DNA from: Streptomyces sp. CB01580
Lineage (GTDB): Bacteria > Actinomycetota > Actinomycetes > Streptomycetales > Streptomycetaceae
Reading direction: 5' to 3'
Length of the DNA stretch: 64,000 nucleotides
NCBI RefSeq assembly: GCF_001905795.1
Contig: NZ_LIXJ01000006.1
Coordinates: forward strand, 124,001-188,000
Part shown: positions 1 to 7,365 of the stretch, piece after piece
Layout of the letters: the number at the start of each line of letters is the position of its first letter
Numbering within the stretch: position 1 is the first letter of the stretch
Program-made: the position numbers and the translations under genes
The notes under the pieces: generated by a model
Databases searched by the model: none
The model's input: only the letters and a program-made list of their open reading frames with translations
Told to the model about the DNA's origin: nothing

Positions 1-130
1 GCACGTCGCCCTCGATCAGCACGGAGGGGTCGAACCGGCGTGCCAGCAGCGTGCCCACGGTGGACTTGCCGCTGCCGGGGATGCCGGTCACCACCACGAC
101 GCGAGGCCCGGACGGGGGGCGGACGTTCAC
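1..130 (-). CDS. P-loop kinase/ATPase, N-terminal part only (cut by window edge)
   Basis: Only the first 43 codons are in the window. After a GTG start they encode a hydrophobic strand followed by a Walker A motif, GIPGSGKST, at about residues 16-24. This is the hallmark of small AAA/shikimate-kinase-like P-loop kinases. The GTG overlaps the TGA of the upstream glycosyltransferase gene (GTGA), so translation is probably coupled to that operon. In a biosynthetic cluster such proteins phosphorylate sugars, polyols or hydroxyacids, but the substrate cannot be read from this fragment. An ATP-dependent modifying or resistance enzyme would look the same here. Confidence 0.75.
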   Translation of the reverse strand, partial: MNVRPPSGPRVVVVTGIPGSGKSTVGTLLARRFDPSVLIEGDV

Positions 131-1182
131 CGGGCGGCGCCCGCGGCGGCCGGCTCGGGGGCGAGGCTCTCGCCGCCCCGGTGGACCTGCCAGCGCAGCG
201 GGGGCTCGCGGAAGGTCAGGAGTTCCACCAGCAGGCGGTTGCCGACCGGTTCCACTTTCTGGAAGACCCGTTTGACGGCCTTGGTGCCGGCCGGGCCGAG
301 TGCGTCGGGCAGGTATTCCTTGATCTGTTCGAACAGCAGCCATTGCCGGCCCTTGCGGTTCTTGACGACCCGCTCCACGTAACTGGGCCTGATGCCGTAC
401 TTGGTGGCGAAATGCTTGAGGGTCTCGGCCGTCCACGCGTCGCTCCAGCGCAGCATGAAGTACGGCAGGTCGGCGAGTGCGAAGGGCGGCGGCATCCGGT
501 AGGTGATCACCGAGCTCGGTTCGAACCACACCGTGCCGCCGGCGTCCAGCACCCGTTGGCTGAAGTCGAGGTGCTCGCGGGTGGTCAGCAGCCCCTCGTC
601 CATGCCGCCGACCTGGTCGAAGACCGAGCGGCGCACCAGCGCGCAGTGGAACTCGATGATGTCGCACGCCTGGCGGCGCATCTTCTCGGCGGGTACTTCC
701 GAGACGTGCTTCATGAAGTACCGCTGGGTCTGGGTGAATTCGCGCGTGCCCCAGACACCGGAGAACTCCATGTCGCCGCCGGCCATGTGGACCGTCTGCT
801 CCTCCAGCGGTCCGTGCAGGTAGAGCGGGCCGACCATCGCGGCCTTCTCCTCGTCGGCGCAGGCGATCAGCGGCCCCAGCCAGTTGTCCGTGTACTCCAC
901 GTCGTTGTCGAGGAAGACCACGTACTCGCCCTCGGCATAGCGCAGTCCGATGTTGCGGGCGCAGTTCGGCGAGACGTACTTGTTCACGCGCACCGCGGTG
1001 AAGCCGTGCACGTCGCTCAGTCGACGCAGTCGTTCCCAGCGCTCCTTGGGGGAGTTGACGTCGACGTACACGACGTGGCAGGGGACATCGGTGTGGGCGA
1101 AGAAGTTCTTGAGGGACTCCTCGGCGTACGAGAAGCGCTCGCGGCTGGTGATGACGGCGGTGACGCGGGGCGGGCTGTCCAT
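127..1182 (-). CDS. GT2-type glycosyltransferase
   Basis: This 351-residue protein begins with a beta strand typical of GT-A folds (VTAVITSRERF). It carries a DxD-type metal/nucleotide-sugar motif (FLDNDVEY, about residue 90) and a downstream HxDFS segment, as in family 2 glycosyltransferases. No membrane segment is evident, so it is probably cytoplasmic and acts on a small molecule. The ATG at 1182 is preceded by GGGAGA at good spacing and was preferred over longer upstream starts. It lies 61 bp after the O-methyltransferase stop and overlaps the following kinase gene, so it belongs to the ACP operon. Donor and acceptor are unknown. Confidence 0.85.
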   Translation of the reverse strand: MDSPPRVTAVITSRERFSYAEESLKNFFAHTDVPCHVVYVDVNSPKERWERLRRLSDVHGFTAVRVNKYVSPNCARNIGLRYAEGEYVVFLDNDVEYTDNWLGPLIACADEEKAAMVGPLYLHGPLEEQTVHMAGGDMEFSGVWGTREFTQTQRYFMKHVSEVPAEKMRRQACDIIEFHCALVRRSVFDQVGGMDEGLLTTREHLDFSQRVLDAGGTVWFEPSSVITYRMPPPFALADLPYFMLRWSDAWTAETLKHFATKYGIRPSYVERVVKNRKGRQWLLFEQIKEYLPDALGPAGTKAVKRVFQKVEPVGNRLLVELLTFREPPLRWQVHRGGESLAPEPAAAGAAR

Positions 1183-1243
1183 GTGGTCTCCCGTTCGGGT
1201 GCGGACGTCCGGTGGGCTTCGGTCCGGCAGGGCCGGGCCGGTG

Positions 1244-2293
1244 TCAGGCGGGGCGTGCGGTGAGCAGGCAGTAGTGGCCGTAGACGGGCGTGACAACGCA
1301 GTCCGTGAAGCCGGATCCGTCGAGCAGCGCGACGAGTTCGGGACATGTGCGCAGCCGGCCGCCGGTCATGACCGCCAGGGCGAGCGAGTAGCCCGTGACG
1401 GTGGGGGAGCGGCGGGCCGCGTCGTCGGGCAGCACCTGGTGCACGAGCAGTCGACCGTCGGCGGACAGGGCCGCGCGGGCGCGTTCCAGCAGACCTCGGC
1501 AGTGTGCGTCGTCCCAGTCGCTCAGCACGTCCGCGAACAGCACCCGGTCCTGGTCGCCCGGCCACGGGTCGGCGAACATGTCGCCGGTGCGCAGGCGGAC
1601 CCGCCCGGCGAGGTCCGTCCGGTCCAGCAGCCGGTTCGCCTCGCGCTCCACCACGGGCAGGTCCAGGACCGTGGCCGTGAGACGCGGATTGCGGCGCGCC
1701 AGCGCCATCGCGAAGGTGCCCACGCCGCCCCCGACCTCCAGCAGCGCGGAGCAGTCCGTCAGGTCCAGGCGGTCGGCCAGGGCCGCGGCTGGGCCGACGG
1801 AGTGCGCGTGCATGGCCCGGGCGAACTGCACGCCGTGGTGGGGGGAGCGTTCATGGGTCTCCCAGATGTCCTTGCCCCGGTAGCCGTGGGGGGCGCCGGT
1901 GGTGATCAGCCCGCGTACGGCGGCGCAGCGTTCGTCCCAGCCGAGTCCGAGCATGGGCCCCCAGTAGCAGGCGCCGTCCGGGAGCAGGAAGGCACGGGCC
2001 GCCGGGGTCAGGTGGTACCGGCCGCCGTGCACGGACAGGTATCCGAGGGCGGCGAGGTATTCCAGCACCACCGCCGTCCCGGCCTGGTCCAGACCGCGTG
2101 ACGTGGCGAGTCCGGCCGCGTCGGCCGGTGACCGGGCGAGCGTCGGGAAGAGACCGAGACGGTCCGCGGCGGCGACCGCCGGAAGCCGGTACTGCGACAT
2201 GAAGGTGTCCATGAGCAGTCGGTCGTCCGGGCCCGACGCGTGGGTACCGCTTTCCGGCAGGACGCCGGACGGGGCGAGGGTCTTTGCGGTCAC
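1244..2293 (-). CDS. SAM-dependent O-methyltransferase (plant-type OMT family)
   Basis: The 349-residue product has the two-part layout of the acetylserotonin/hydroxyneurosporene O-methyltransferase family. An N-terminal winged-helix dimerisation domain (about residues 10-110) is followed by a Rossmann domain with the SAM motif LEVGGGVGTF near residue 180 and a VLDLP strand binding the ribose. These enzymes methylate hydroxyl groups of secondary metabolites in the cytoplasm. The GTG start at 2293 forms a GTGA overlap with the ACP stop, so the two are translationally coupled. A longer reading frame upstream is only the read-through of the ACP region in another frame. The acceptor is unknown. 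Confidence 0.88.
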   Translation of the reverse strand: MTAKTLAPSGVLPESGTHASGPDDRLLMDTFMSQYRLPAVAAADRLGLFPTLARSPADAAGLATSRGLDQAGTAVVLEYLAALGYLSVHGGRYHLTPAARAFLLPDGACYWGPMLGLGWDERCAAVRGLITTGAPHGYRGKDIWETHERSPHHGVQFARAMHAHSVGPAAALADRLDLTDCSALLEVGGGVGTFAMALARRNPRLTATVLDLPVVEREANRLLDRTDLAGRVRLRTGDMFADPWPGDQDRVLFADVLSDWDDAHCRGLLERARAALSADGRLLVHQVLPDDAARRSPTVTGYSLALAVMTGGRLRTCPELVALLDGSGFTDCVVTPVYGHYCLLTARPA

Positions 2294-2592
2294 CGGGCCT
2301 CCGCGGCGGCCTCGGAGATGCGCGTGGCGAGAACGTCCAGCAACTCGCCCACCGTCGTGTAGCGCAGGGGGTCGATGTCGTCGTTCTCGAAGGTCAGATC
2401 GTGCTTCTGCTCGAAGTAGGTGAAGACATAGGCAAGCGTGATGGAATCGAGCCCGAGTCGGCTCATCGGGTCGTTCTCGGTGAGTTTTCCGGCGACCTCC
2501 GGCGAGGTCTCGCACTGTTCGACGAGAATCGTGCGCACCTCGTCGAACAGTTCCGTGCGGTCCGTGGATCCGAGACTGTCTACGCTGCTCAT
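2290..2592 (-). CDS. Stand-alone acyl carrier protein
   Basis: This is a 100-residue acidic protein with the phosphopantetheine attachment motif GLDSI; the modified serine would be Ser50. Its length and helix pattern match free type II ACPs. The ATG at 2592 is preceded by a G-rich Shine-Dalgarno; a GTG 12 bases earlier has no usable site. It is the first gene of the leftward operon ACP-OMT-GT2-kinase and has a near-consensus promoter upstream. No ketosynthase, adenylation domain or phosphopantetheinyl transferase lies in the window. The neighbouring BtrH-like gene suggests it carries an acyl group for transfer to an amine, as BtrI does in butirosin biosynthesis (inference). Confidence 0.93.
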   Translation of the reverse strand: MSSVDSLGSTDRTELFDEVRTILVEQCETSPEVAGKLTENDPMSRLGLDSITLAYVFTYFEQKHDLTFENDDIDPLRYTTVGELLDVLATRISEAAAEAR

Positions 2593-2653
2593 CTGCAAGC
2601 CCACCCCTCTGTCTGCCGTGCCCTACCGTGCGGCGACGCGAAATCCGGGCCAC

Positions 2654-2682
2654 ACGCTAAAACCATCGATCAAGACTGTCAA
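2654..2682 (-). promoter_or_regulatory. Sigma-70-type promoter for the ACP operon
   Basis: On the minus strand a perfect TTGACA (-35, 2682-2677) is separated by exactly 17 bases from TAGCGT (-10, 2659-2654), placing the transcript start near 2647, about 55 bases before the ACP start. The surrounding stretch is the most AT-rich part of block 1. A consensus -35 like this is uncommon in Streptomyces and suggests strong vegetative-sigma-factor expression. Confidence 0.75.
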
Positions 2683-2739
2683 ATATTTCGAAAATTGCGG
2701 TCGATATTTTTCTCCCCTATTCAGGGAATAGTTTTCCGA

Positions 2740-2778
2740 CCCTGCGGGCAGGCCCATTCCGGGCGATTGTCCGCAGGG
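2740..2778. terminator. Possible terminator hairpin after the BtrH-like gene
   Basis: An 8-bp perfect inverted repeat, CCCTGCGG (2740-2747) and CCGCAGGG (2771-2778), lies 52 bases beyond the stop of the leftward BtrH-like gene. There is no U-tract on the minus strand, while T-rich DNA follows on the plus strand. It may end the GMC operon, or it may be an operator for the ACP promoter region. Confidence 0.35.
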
Positions 2779-2830
2779 TTTTCCGGTTTTTCTCAAGTTT
2801 TTCCGGGCGGCTTCCCGTGCCAGTGGGGGC

Positions 2831-3886
2831 TCAGGCGAAGGACAGCTCGGGCAGCGGCCCGCCCTCCCCGAAACACCACTCGGCCTCGCCCCGCAGGCGC
2901 CGTGCGAGACGGGTGCCGTCCCCCTCGGCGTACGGGCGCCCGGTCCCGGCATGCCGGCACATCGCCTCCAGCAGCGCCTCCAGCGCGTTCGCCAGCGTGG
3001 CGATCTCCTCATGGGCCATCGCGTAGACGCCCTCCGAGCGGTAGCGGTGCAGCCCCAGCAGCAGCAGGCCCAGCTTCTGGGCCCGGCCCGCCGCCGCGAG
3101 CGCCGCACGGGACACCGCGACGGTGCGCGGCTCCTCGGCACCGGCCAGGGCGTGCCCCAACAGGAAGAGCTGCGGCTGCACGTCCCCGAGCACCCATACG
3201 TCCATCCCCTTCGCCAGCAGCAGGGGCAGGCGCGCCCCCGACCACACCTCGCCGTGGAACGCGCGCAGTTCGGCGACGTCCTCACCGAGCGGGACCAGGG
3301 AGGGCGGCACCAGTGCGGCGGCCGCCTCCTCGGGGCGCCGGGCGTCCGGCGACGCGATCCGCTCCACGACCGCGTACCGGGTGCAGGCCTCGCGCAGTGC
3401 GCCGGTGACGGGCAGGACCCGCCGATGGCCGTCCTCGGCCGGGGCGTCGGTGTCCAGGACATGCAGCCCCCGGTCGTCGATCCGGTGGGCCAGCACCATG
3501 TGGTGGTGGTAGTGCTCCTTGCCCTCGTGGTCGTCGCCCGGCCAGTGGTGGCCGTCCGGCATCAGCACCACCGGCGTCCCGGAACCGACCAGTTCGGCGA
3601 CGCGCGGCCAGTGGCTCCGGCCCGATCCGATCCCGGTCAGGTGCCAACGGACCGCGCAGGCCGGGAAATCGCTCATCGGCCCGTACCATTCCCCGCGCCG
3701 CACCAGGTCGAGCGGTACGGCGAGGCCACGTGCCACCGCGTCTGCGCCGTAACCCCGTTGCAGCAGCACGGCCTCGACCGAGCGCAGGAAGCACCCCAGC
3801 CCGTCCAGGCCGATGTTCTTCCAGCCCAGTGCGGCGGCGGGGTCGAAGGCGTAGGGACGGATGTCCTCGGCGGTCGTGTCGCTCAC
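2831..3886 (-). CDS. BtrH-N-like cysteine acyltransferase candidate
   Basis: The 351-residue protein has an N-terminal papain-like layout resembling the BtrH_N family. It has an early cysteine (Cys32, in GLGCFL), a PVVLMPDGHHW strand, a histidine cluster (HYHHHMVLAHRI, residues about 125-135) and a following Asp pair (LDTDAP). In butirosin biosynthesis BtrH moves an ACP-bound aminoacyl chain onto an aminoglycoside amine. The C-terminal half is helical and leucine/alanine-rich. The GTG start overlaps the GMC oxidoreductase stop (GTGA). A free ACP is encoded in the next operon, which fits ACP-to-amine acyl transfer. The family call rests on motif pattern only; a C39-like protease is the alternative. 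Confidence 0.55.
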   Translation of the reverse strand: MSDTTAEDIRPYAFDPAAALGWKNIGLDGLGCFLRSVEAVLLQRGYGADAVARGLAVPLDLVRRGEWYGPMSDFPACAVRWHLTGIGSGRSHWPRVAELVGSGTPVVLMPDGHHWPGDDHEGKEHYHHHMVLAHRIDDRGLHVLDTDAPAEDGHRRVLPVTGALREACTRYAVVERIASPDARRPEEAAAALVPPSLVPLGEDVAELRAFHGEVWSGARLPLLLAKGMDVWVLGDVQPQLFLLGHALAGAEEPRTVAVSRAALAAAGRAQKLGLLLLGLHRYRSEGVYAMAHEEIATLANALEALLEAMCRHAGTGRPYAEGDGTRLARRLRGEAEWCFGEGGPLPELSFA

Positions 3887-5574
3887 GTCGTCCTCCTGGT
3901 GTTGCGCAGCACGGTGGCGGTGATCGTCAGAGTCGGGTTGTGCGCCCCGGAGGTGGGGAAGAGGCCGCCGTCGGCGACGAAGACGTTGTCCAGCGCGTGC
4001 ATCCGGCCCACGCCGTCGGTCACCCCCGTGCGAGGGCCGTGGCTCATCCGCAGCCCCCCGAGGGTGTGGAAGTTGCCGGGCACGGTGCCGGGTTCACCGG
4101 GAAAGGCCCGCGAGCGCGTCTCCGGCACCGCGGCCACCGCGTCCGCGCCCGCTGCCTCCAGCAGCGCGGCCAGCCTCGGCAGGTAGAAACGCTGGGCCGC
4201 GGTCTCGTGGATGTGCGGGGCCCACGAGACGCAGGGCACCGGTAGCCCGAGCCAGTCCCGGACGACCGGATCGAGGCCGACGCGGTTCTCCCGCTGGGAG
4301 ACGTCCTCCCCGTGCATCTGCACCCCGAGCAACCGGTCCCGCAGGGGGCTCTCGCGCATCAGCCGTTGAAAGGCCCGGCCGTAGGGCACGTCCGTCAGCT
4401 CCGGCAGGAGACGCCGGTAGAGAAGGCCCTCCTGGACGGGGCCGGGCTGCCCGCCCCCGAGTTCGACCACGCCACCCCGCAGATACGGCAGCCCCGCCGC
4501 GCGTGCGGCCTCGCGCGCGCCGGGGCAGTCCGGGTCGGCGAAGTCGTCCAGGGCGTGGGTGATGTTCCGGCCCCTCGGGCTGCGCACCCGCTCCCCGAGG
4601 AACAGCCCGTAGGCGACCGAGTACCAATGGAACATCAGGTGGCGCCCCAGCAGCCCGGACGGATCGGGCAGCTCCGACAGCAGGGCCAGCCGGCAGCTCT
4701 CCACCGCGGATCCCGCGAGCACCACCCGGTCGGCGGGCAGTTCCGTCCGGACGCCCTCGGCATCCGCGTACACCACCGCGCGTGCTCTGCGTCCCGTGTG
4801 CCGCACCTGCACGGCCGTCGCCAGCGGCAGTACCTCGGCGCCCGCCAGTACCGCGCGGCGCAGCGCCGTCAGGGCGCTGCCGCGGGAGAGGTTGGGGCAG
4901 CCGTAGCCGCAGCACGCGCCGCAGTCGGTGCAGGCGGGCCGCCCGTCGTAGGGACGGGAGTTGGCGGCCATCGGCATCGGGTAGGGGTGCAGGTCCAGCG
5001 TCCGCGCGGCTTCGGCCACGCGCACCGATGACGTCTGGTCCGGCCCCGGTGGCATCGGGAAGTCCCGGGAACGCGGGGCGTGGCGCAAGGTCGTCGCGGG
5101 CAGGGCGGCACGGTCGCCCTGCACACCCAGAAGTGCCTCGGCCTCGTCGTAGTAGGGAGCGATCTCCGCGTAGTCGAACGGCCAGTCCACGACGTCGCAG
5201 CCCGGCAGCGGGCCCAGCGCGGAATGCTTGGCGAAGTCGAGGTCCCACAGCCGGGGCGTCTTGGCGTCCCAGTGCACCGAGCCGCCGCCGACGGCCGCCG
5301 GCAGGGCGTTGACGAACCCGGTGACGGGCTGCCCGGGGAAGGCCCGGTCGTGGTAGACGCGGGGCTCGGCGAGCGGGTCCGGGTATTCGAAGCCGCGGAC
5401 CGGGCCCTTGATCTCGTCGGCGGAGAAGACGTGGCGCGGAGCCGGGGCCGAGAGGTCCTCGAAGTGGTTGGGGCCGCGCTCCAGGACGGTGACGTCCCAG
5501 CCCGCTTCGGCGAGCACCATCGCTGCCGTCGATCCGCCCGGGCCGCTGCCCACGACCACCGCGCGCTCAGCCAC
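3883..5574 (-). CDS. GMC-family FAD-dependent dehydrogenase (gluconate-dehydrogenase-like large subunit)
   Basis: This 563-residue flavoprotein starts with a dinucleotide-binding fold (VVVGSGPGGSTAA) and an E of the LERG strand. It ends with the GMC C-terminal signature, with a histidine in HTLGGLRM and an Asn in HNPTLTITA. A Cys-rich insert (CTDCGACCGYGC, near residue 225) suggests a metal or Fe-S-type site, as in membrane sugar dehydrogenases. It would oxidise a sugar or polyol alcohol to an aldehyde or ketone. GMC proteins such as NeoG/KanQ do this before a class III aminotransferase installs an amine, and two such aminotransferases lie in the next operon. The GTG start overlaps the subunit-3-like gene by 8 bp. 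The partner gene suggests a two-subunit enzyme. Confidence 0.85.
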   Translation of the reverse strand: MAERAVVVGSGPGGSTAAMVLAEAGWDVTVLERGPNHFEDLSAPAPRHVFSADEIKGPVRGFEYPDPLAEPRVYHDRAFPGQPVTGFVNALPAAVGGGSVHWDAKTPRLWDLDFAKHSALGPLPGCDVVDWPFDYAEIAPYYDEAEALLGVQGDRAALPATTLRHAPRSRDFPMPPGPDQTSSVRVAEAARTLDLHPYPMPMAANSRPYDGRPACTDCGACCGYGCPNLSRGSALTALRRAVLAGAEVLPLATAVQVRHTGRRARAVVYADAEGVRTELPADRVVLAGSAVESCRLALLSELPDPSGLLGRHLMFHWYSVAYGLFLGERVRSPRGRNITHALDDFADPDCPGAREAARAAGLPYLRGGVVELGGGQPGPVQEGLLYRRLLPELTDVPYGRAFQRLMRESPLRDRLLGVQMHGEDVSQRENRVGLDPVVRDWLGLPVPCVSWAPHIHETAAQRFYLPRLAALLEAAGADAVAAVPETRSRAFPGEPGTVPGNFHTLGGLRMSHGPRTGVTDGVGRMHALDNVFVADGGLFPTSGAHNPTLTITATVLRNTRRTT

Positions 5575-6295
5575 CGTAGCCCCCCGACGACGCGATCAGC
5601 CGTGCGGCCCTGCCGAAGTGCCGGGCGAGGACGGCGACGGGATCGGGCCCCTCGCCGGCGTACGGCTCCACGGCCGCGGGCCGGCCCGTCGCCTCGGGCG
5701 CGTTCGTCCGTGGCGGTCCGGCGGGCGTCGTGGCCGCCTCGGCGCTCCGGGGCGCCGGCAGTCCGAGCAGGGTGGGGCTCGCCGTGGCGGGCCGGCCCCG
5801 GTAGACGGGGGCGCCGTAGGTTCCCTCGACGGCGTGGTCGAAGAGCTGGTCGCGGAAGACGGCCGCCTCGACGTCGCACAGGGCCCGGTGCCGTGATGCG
5901 GGCGGGGCGGAGGCGAAGTCGCCCCTCGCCAGGCGGTCCAGAACCGTCACGCCCGTGCGGTAGGTGCGGCGCAGGTCCGAGACCCGGTGGCGCCATCCCC
6001 TTCGCTGGGCGGGGGTGAGGGGGAGGAAGGAGCCGTCGGGGCGGCCGGAGGCGTACACGAGGGGCGGCTCGACGGTGAACGCGCCGAGCAACTGGTCGGC
6101 GTACCGGACGGCGTCCGCTTCGCGTGCCCCGGGGCCGGGCTCGCCCGGCGCGTCGGCGGGGCCTGGGACGAGCAGCGCCATGGCCTCACAGACCACGTCC
6201 GCCTCGTGCGGGGTGAAGAAGAGCCAGTTCCGGTCGTCCGGTCCCAACCCCTCTACGGATAAAGCGATTTGCTGATAATCATGGTGTTCGTTCAC
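5567..6295 (-). CDS. Gluconate 2-dehydrogenase subunit 3-like protein
   Basis: The 242-residue protein contains the subunit-3 pattern of an early FFTPHEADVVCEAMALLVPG segment followed by helices with R/Y-rich contacts. In gluconate and related dehydrogenases this small subunit accompanies the GMC flavoprotein. No clear Tat signal is present, unlike the classical periplasmic form, so the complex may work inside the cell. The C-terminal 60 residues are Pro/Ala-rich linker. The GTG at 6295 has GAAGGG upstream. A longer frame to 6967 runs antiparallel through the divergent glycosyltransferase and is not credible. It is the first gene of the operon with the GMC and BtrH-like genes. Confidence 0.75.
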   Translation of the reverse strand: MNEHHDYQQIALSVEGLGPDDRNWLFFTPHEADVVCEAMALLVPGPADAPGEPGPGAREADAVRYADQLLGAFTVEPPLVYASGRPDGSFLPLTPAQRRGWRHRVSDLRRTYRTGVTVLDRLARGDFASAPPASRHRALCDVEAAVFRDQLFDHAVEGTYGAPVYRGRPATASPTLLGLPAPRSAEAATTPAGPPRTNAPEATGRPAAVEPYAGEGPDPVAVLARHFGRAARLIASSGGYGG

Positions 6296-6322
6296 GTTTG
6301 CCCTTCGGTCAAGGAGACCCGC

Positions 6323-7231
6323 ATGAGTCAGTCCGGAGCCGTCAGTGCCGGTGACGCGCAGGACGTGTTCGCCCTCACCCGACGGCTGCTGGCCACGCAG
6401 ACCCCCCGATTCACGGGCGAGCACGGAGTGGAGGTGCACAGCCTGGTCTCCTCCGACCACGTGCCGCTCTACCTCTTCGCCGCCAAGTCGCTGGCCCGTT
6501 TCTGGCCCGAGGTGACGCCCGTGGTGCACGACGACGGCACGCTCACCCCGCGCGACACGGCCCGGCTCCGCCGGCACGTGCCCGACGCCCGGATCCTCGG
6601 GCGCGCCGAAGCGGACCGGCGCGTGGAGGAACTGCTCGTGGACCACCCCACGCTCGCCGCGGTGCGCCGCAACAACGTCCGTATCCTCCAGCTCGTCGAC
6701 TACTACCTGCTGAGCCGTGCGCCGTCGGTCGTCAGCATGGACAGCGACGTGGTGTTCCTGTCCCGTCCGCGCGCCCTCGTCGACTGGGCGACGGCCGCAT
6801 CGGACGAGCGTCCCGCCTTTCTCTATTCGCCCGAGTTCGGGTGGGAGCCTCAGGGCGTGCACTGGATAGCGGACCACCTGCCGGGCACCCCCTACGTTCC
6901 GTACATGTGCTGCGGCTTCGCCGCCGTCGACTCCGCCGCCTTCTTCGACGCGGACTTCCTGGAGCACACCCTGAGCGCGCTGCCCCGCGAGATCAGCTTC
7001 GCGCCGCGCTACGTCACCCAGATGTCGTACTCGCTGCTAGGAGGGCGGCTCGGCGGGGGGCGGACGCGGAACCTGGGAGAGCCGTACCGCTCCGGCCGCC
7101 TGGAATGGCTGCCCGCCATCGACGACCGGGTGATCTGCCACTACTTCGCGTCCCACGAACGCTCCACCACGTTCGACAACCTGTCCGAGGAGGGCCCGCT
7201 GCTCGCCCGTGCCATCGGCGCGGGCGGCTGA
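6323..7231 (+). CDS. GT-A-like glycosyltransferase candidate (DxD protein)
   Basis: The 302-residue protein is the only rightward gene of block 1. It has SMDSDVVFL near residue 140, a classic DxD motif on a hydrophobic strand, and a CCGFAAVD segment plus a C-terminal ICHYFASHE motif. The layout is like nucleotide-sugar-dependent GT-A enzymes, especially DUF6492/GT8-like proteins. No signal or membrane segment was seen. The ATG at 6323 has AAGGAG eight bases before it, so it was chosen over an upstream in-frame ATG at 6269 that would run into the divergent gene. The substrate is probably the cluster product or an intermediate (inference). Confidence 0.65.
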   Translation: MSQSGAVSAGDAQDVFALTRRLLATQTPRFTGEHGVEVHSLVSSDHVPLYLFAAKSLARFWPEVTPVVHDDGTLTPRDTARLRRHVPDARILGRAEADRRVEELLVDHPTLAAVRRNNVRILQLVDYYLLSRAPSVVSMDSDVVFLSRPRALVDWATAASDERPAFLYSPEFGWEPQGVHWIADHLPGTPYVPYMCCGFAAVDSAAFFDADFLEHTLSALPREISFAPRYVTQMSYSLLGGRLGGGRTRNLGEPYRSGRLEWLPAIDDRVICHYFASHERSTTFDNLSEEGPLLARAIGAGG

Positions 7232-7253
7232 TCCGCGCACGCACCGGCAGGCC

Positions 7254-7325
7254 GTCCCCGCCGGTGCGTCGCCCCGGCGGGGACCGTAGGGGTGCGGTGG
7301 GGTCCACGGATCCTCCACCGCACCC
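7254..7325. terminator. Two tandem bidirectional hairpins between convergent genes
   Basis: Hairpin 1 pairs 7254-7264 with 7274-7284 (11 bp, GTCCCCGCCGG type arms, 9-base loop). Hairpin 2 pairs 7290-7300 with 7315-7325 (11 bp, GGGTGCGGTGG and its complement). They fill the gap between the rightward glycosyltransferase stop (7231) and the leftward dehydrogenase stop (7366), as expected for terminators serving both strands. There are no U-tracts, as is usual in Streptomyces. Confidence 0.75.
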
Positions 7326-7365
7326 TTGCGGCCGCCACGCCACCGGGCGGGCGCGGCCGGCGAAC

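Noticed and set aside
40..1263. Long plus-strand frame antiparallel to the GT2 gene
   Set aside because: It mirrors the codons of the real minus-strand gene, lacks any recognisable domain, and has no ribosome binding site.
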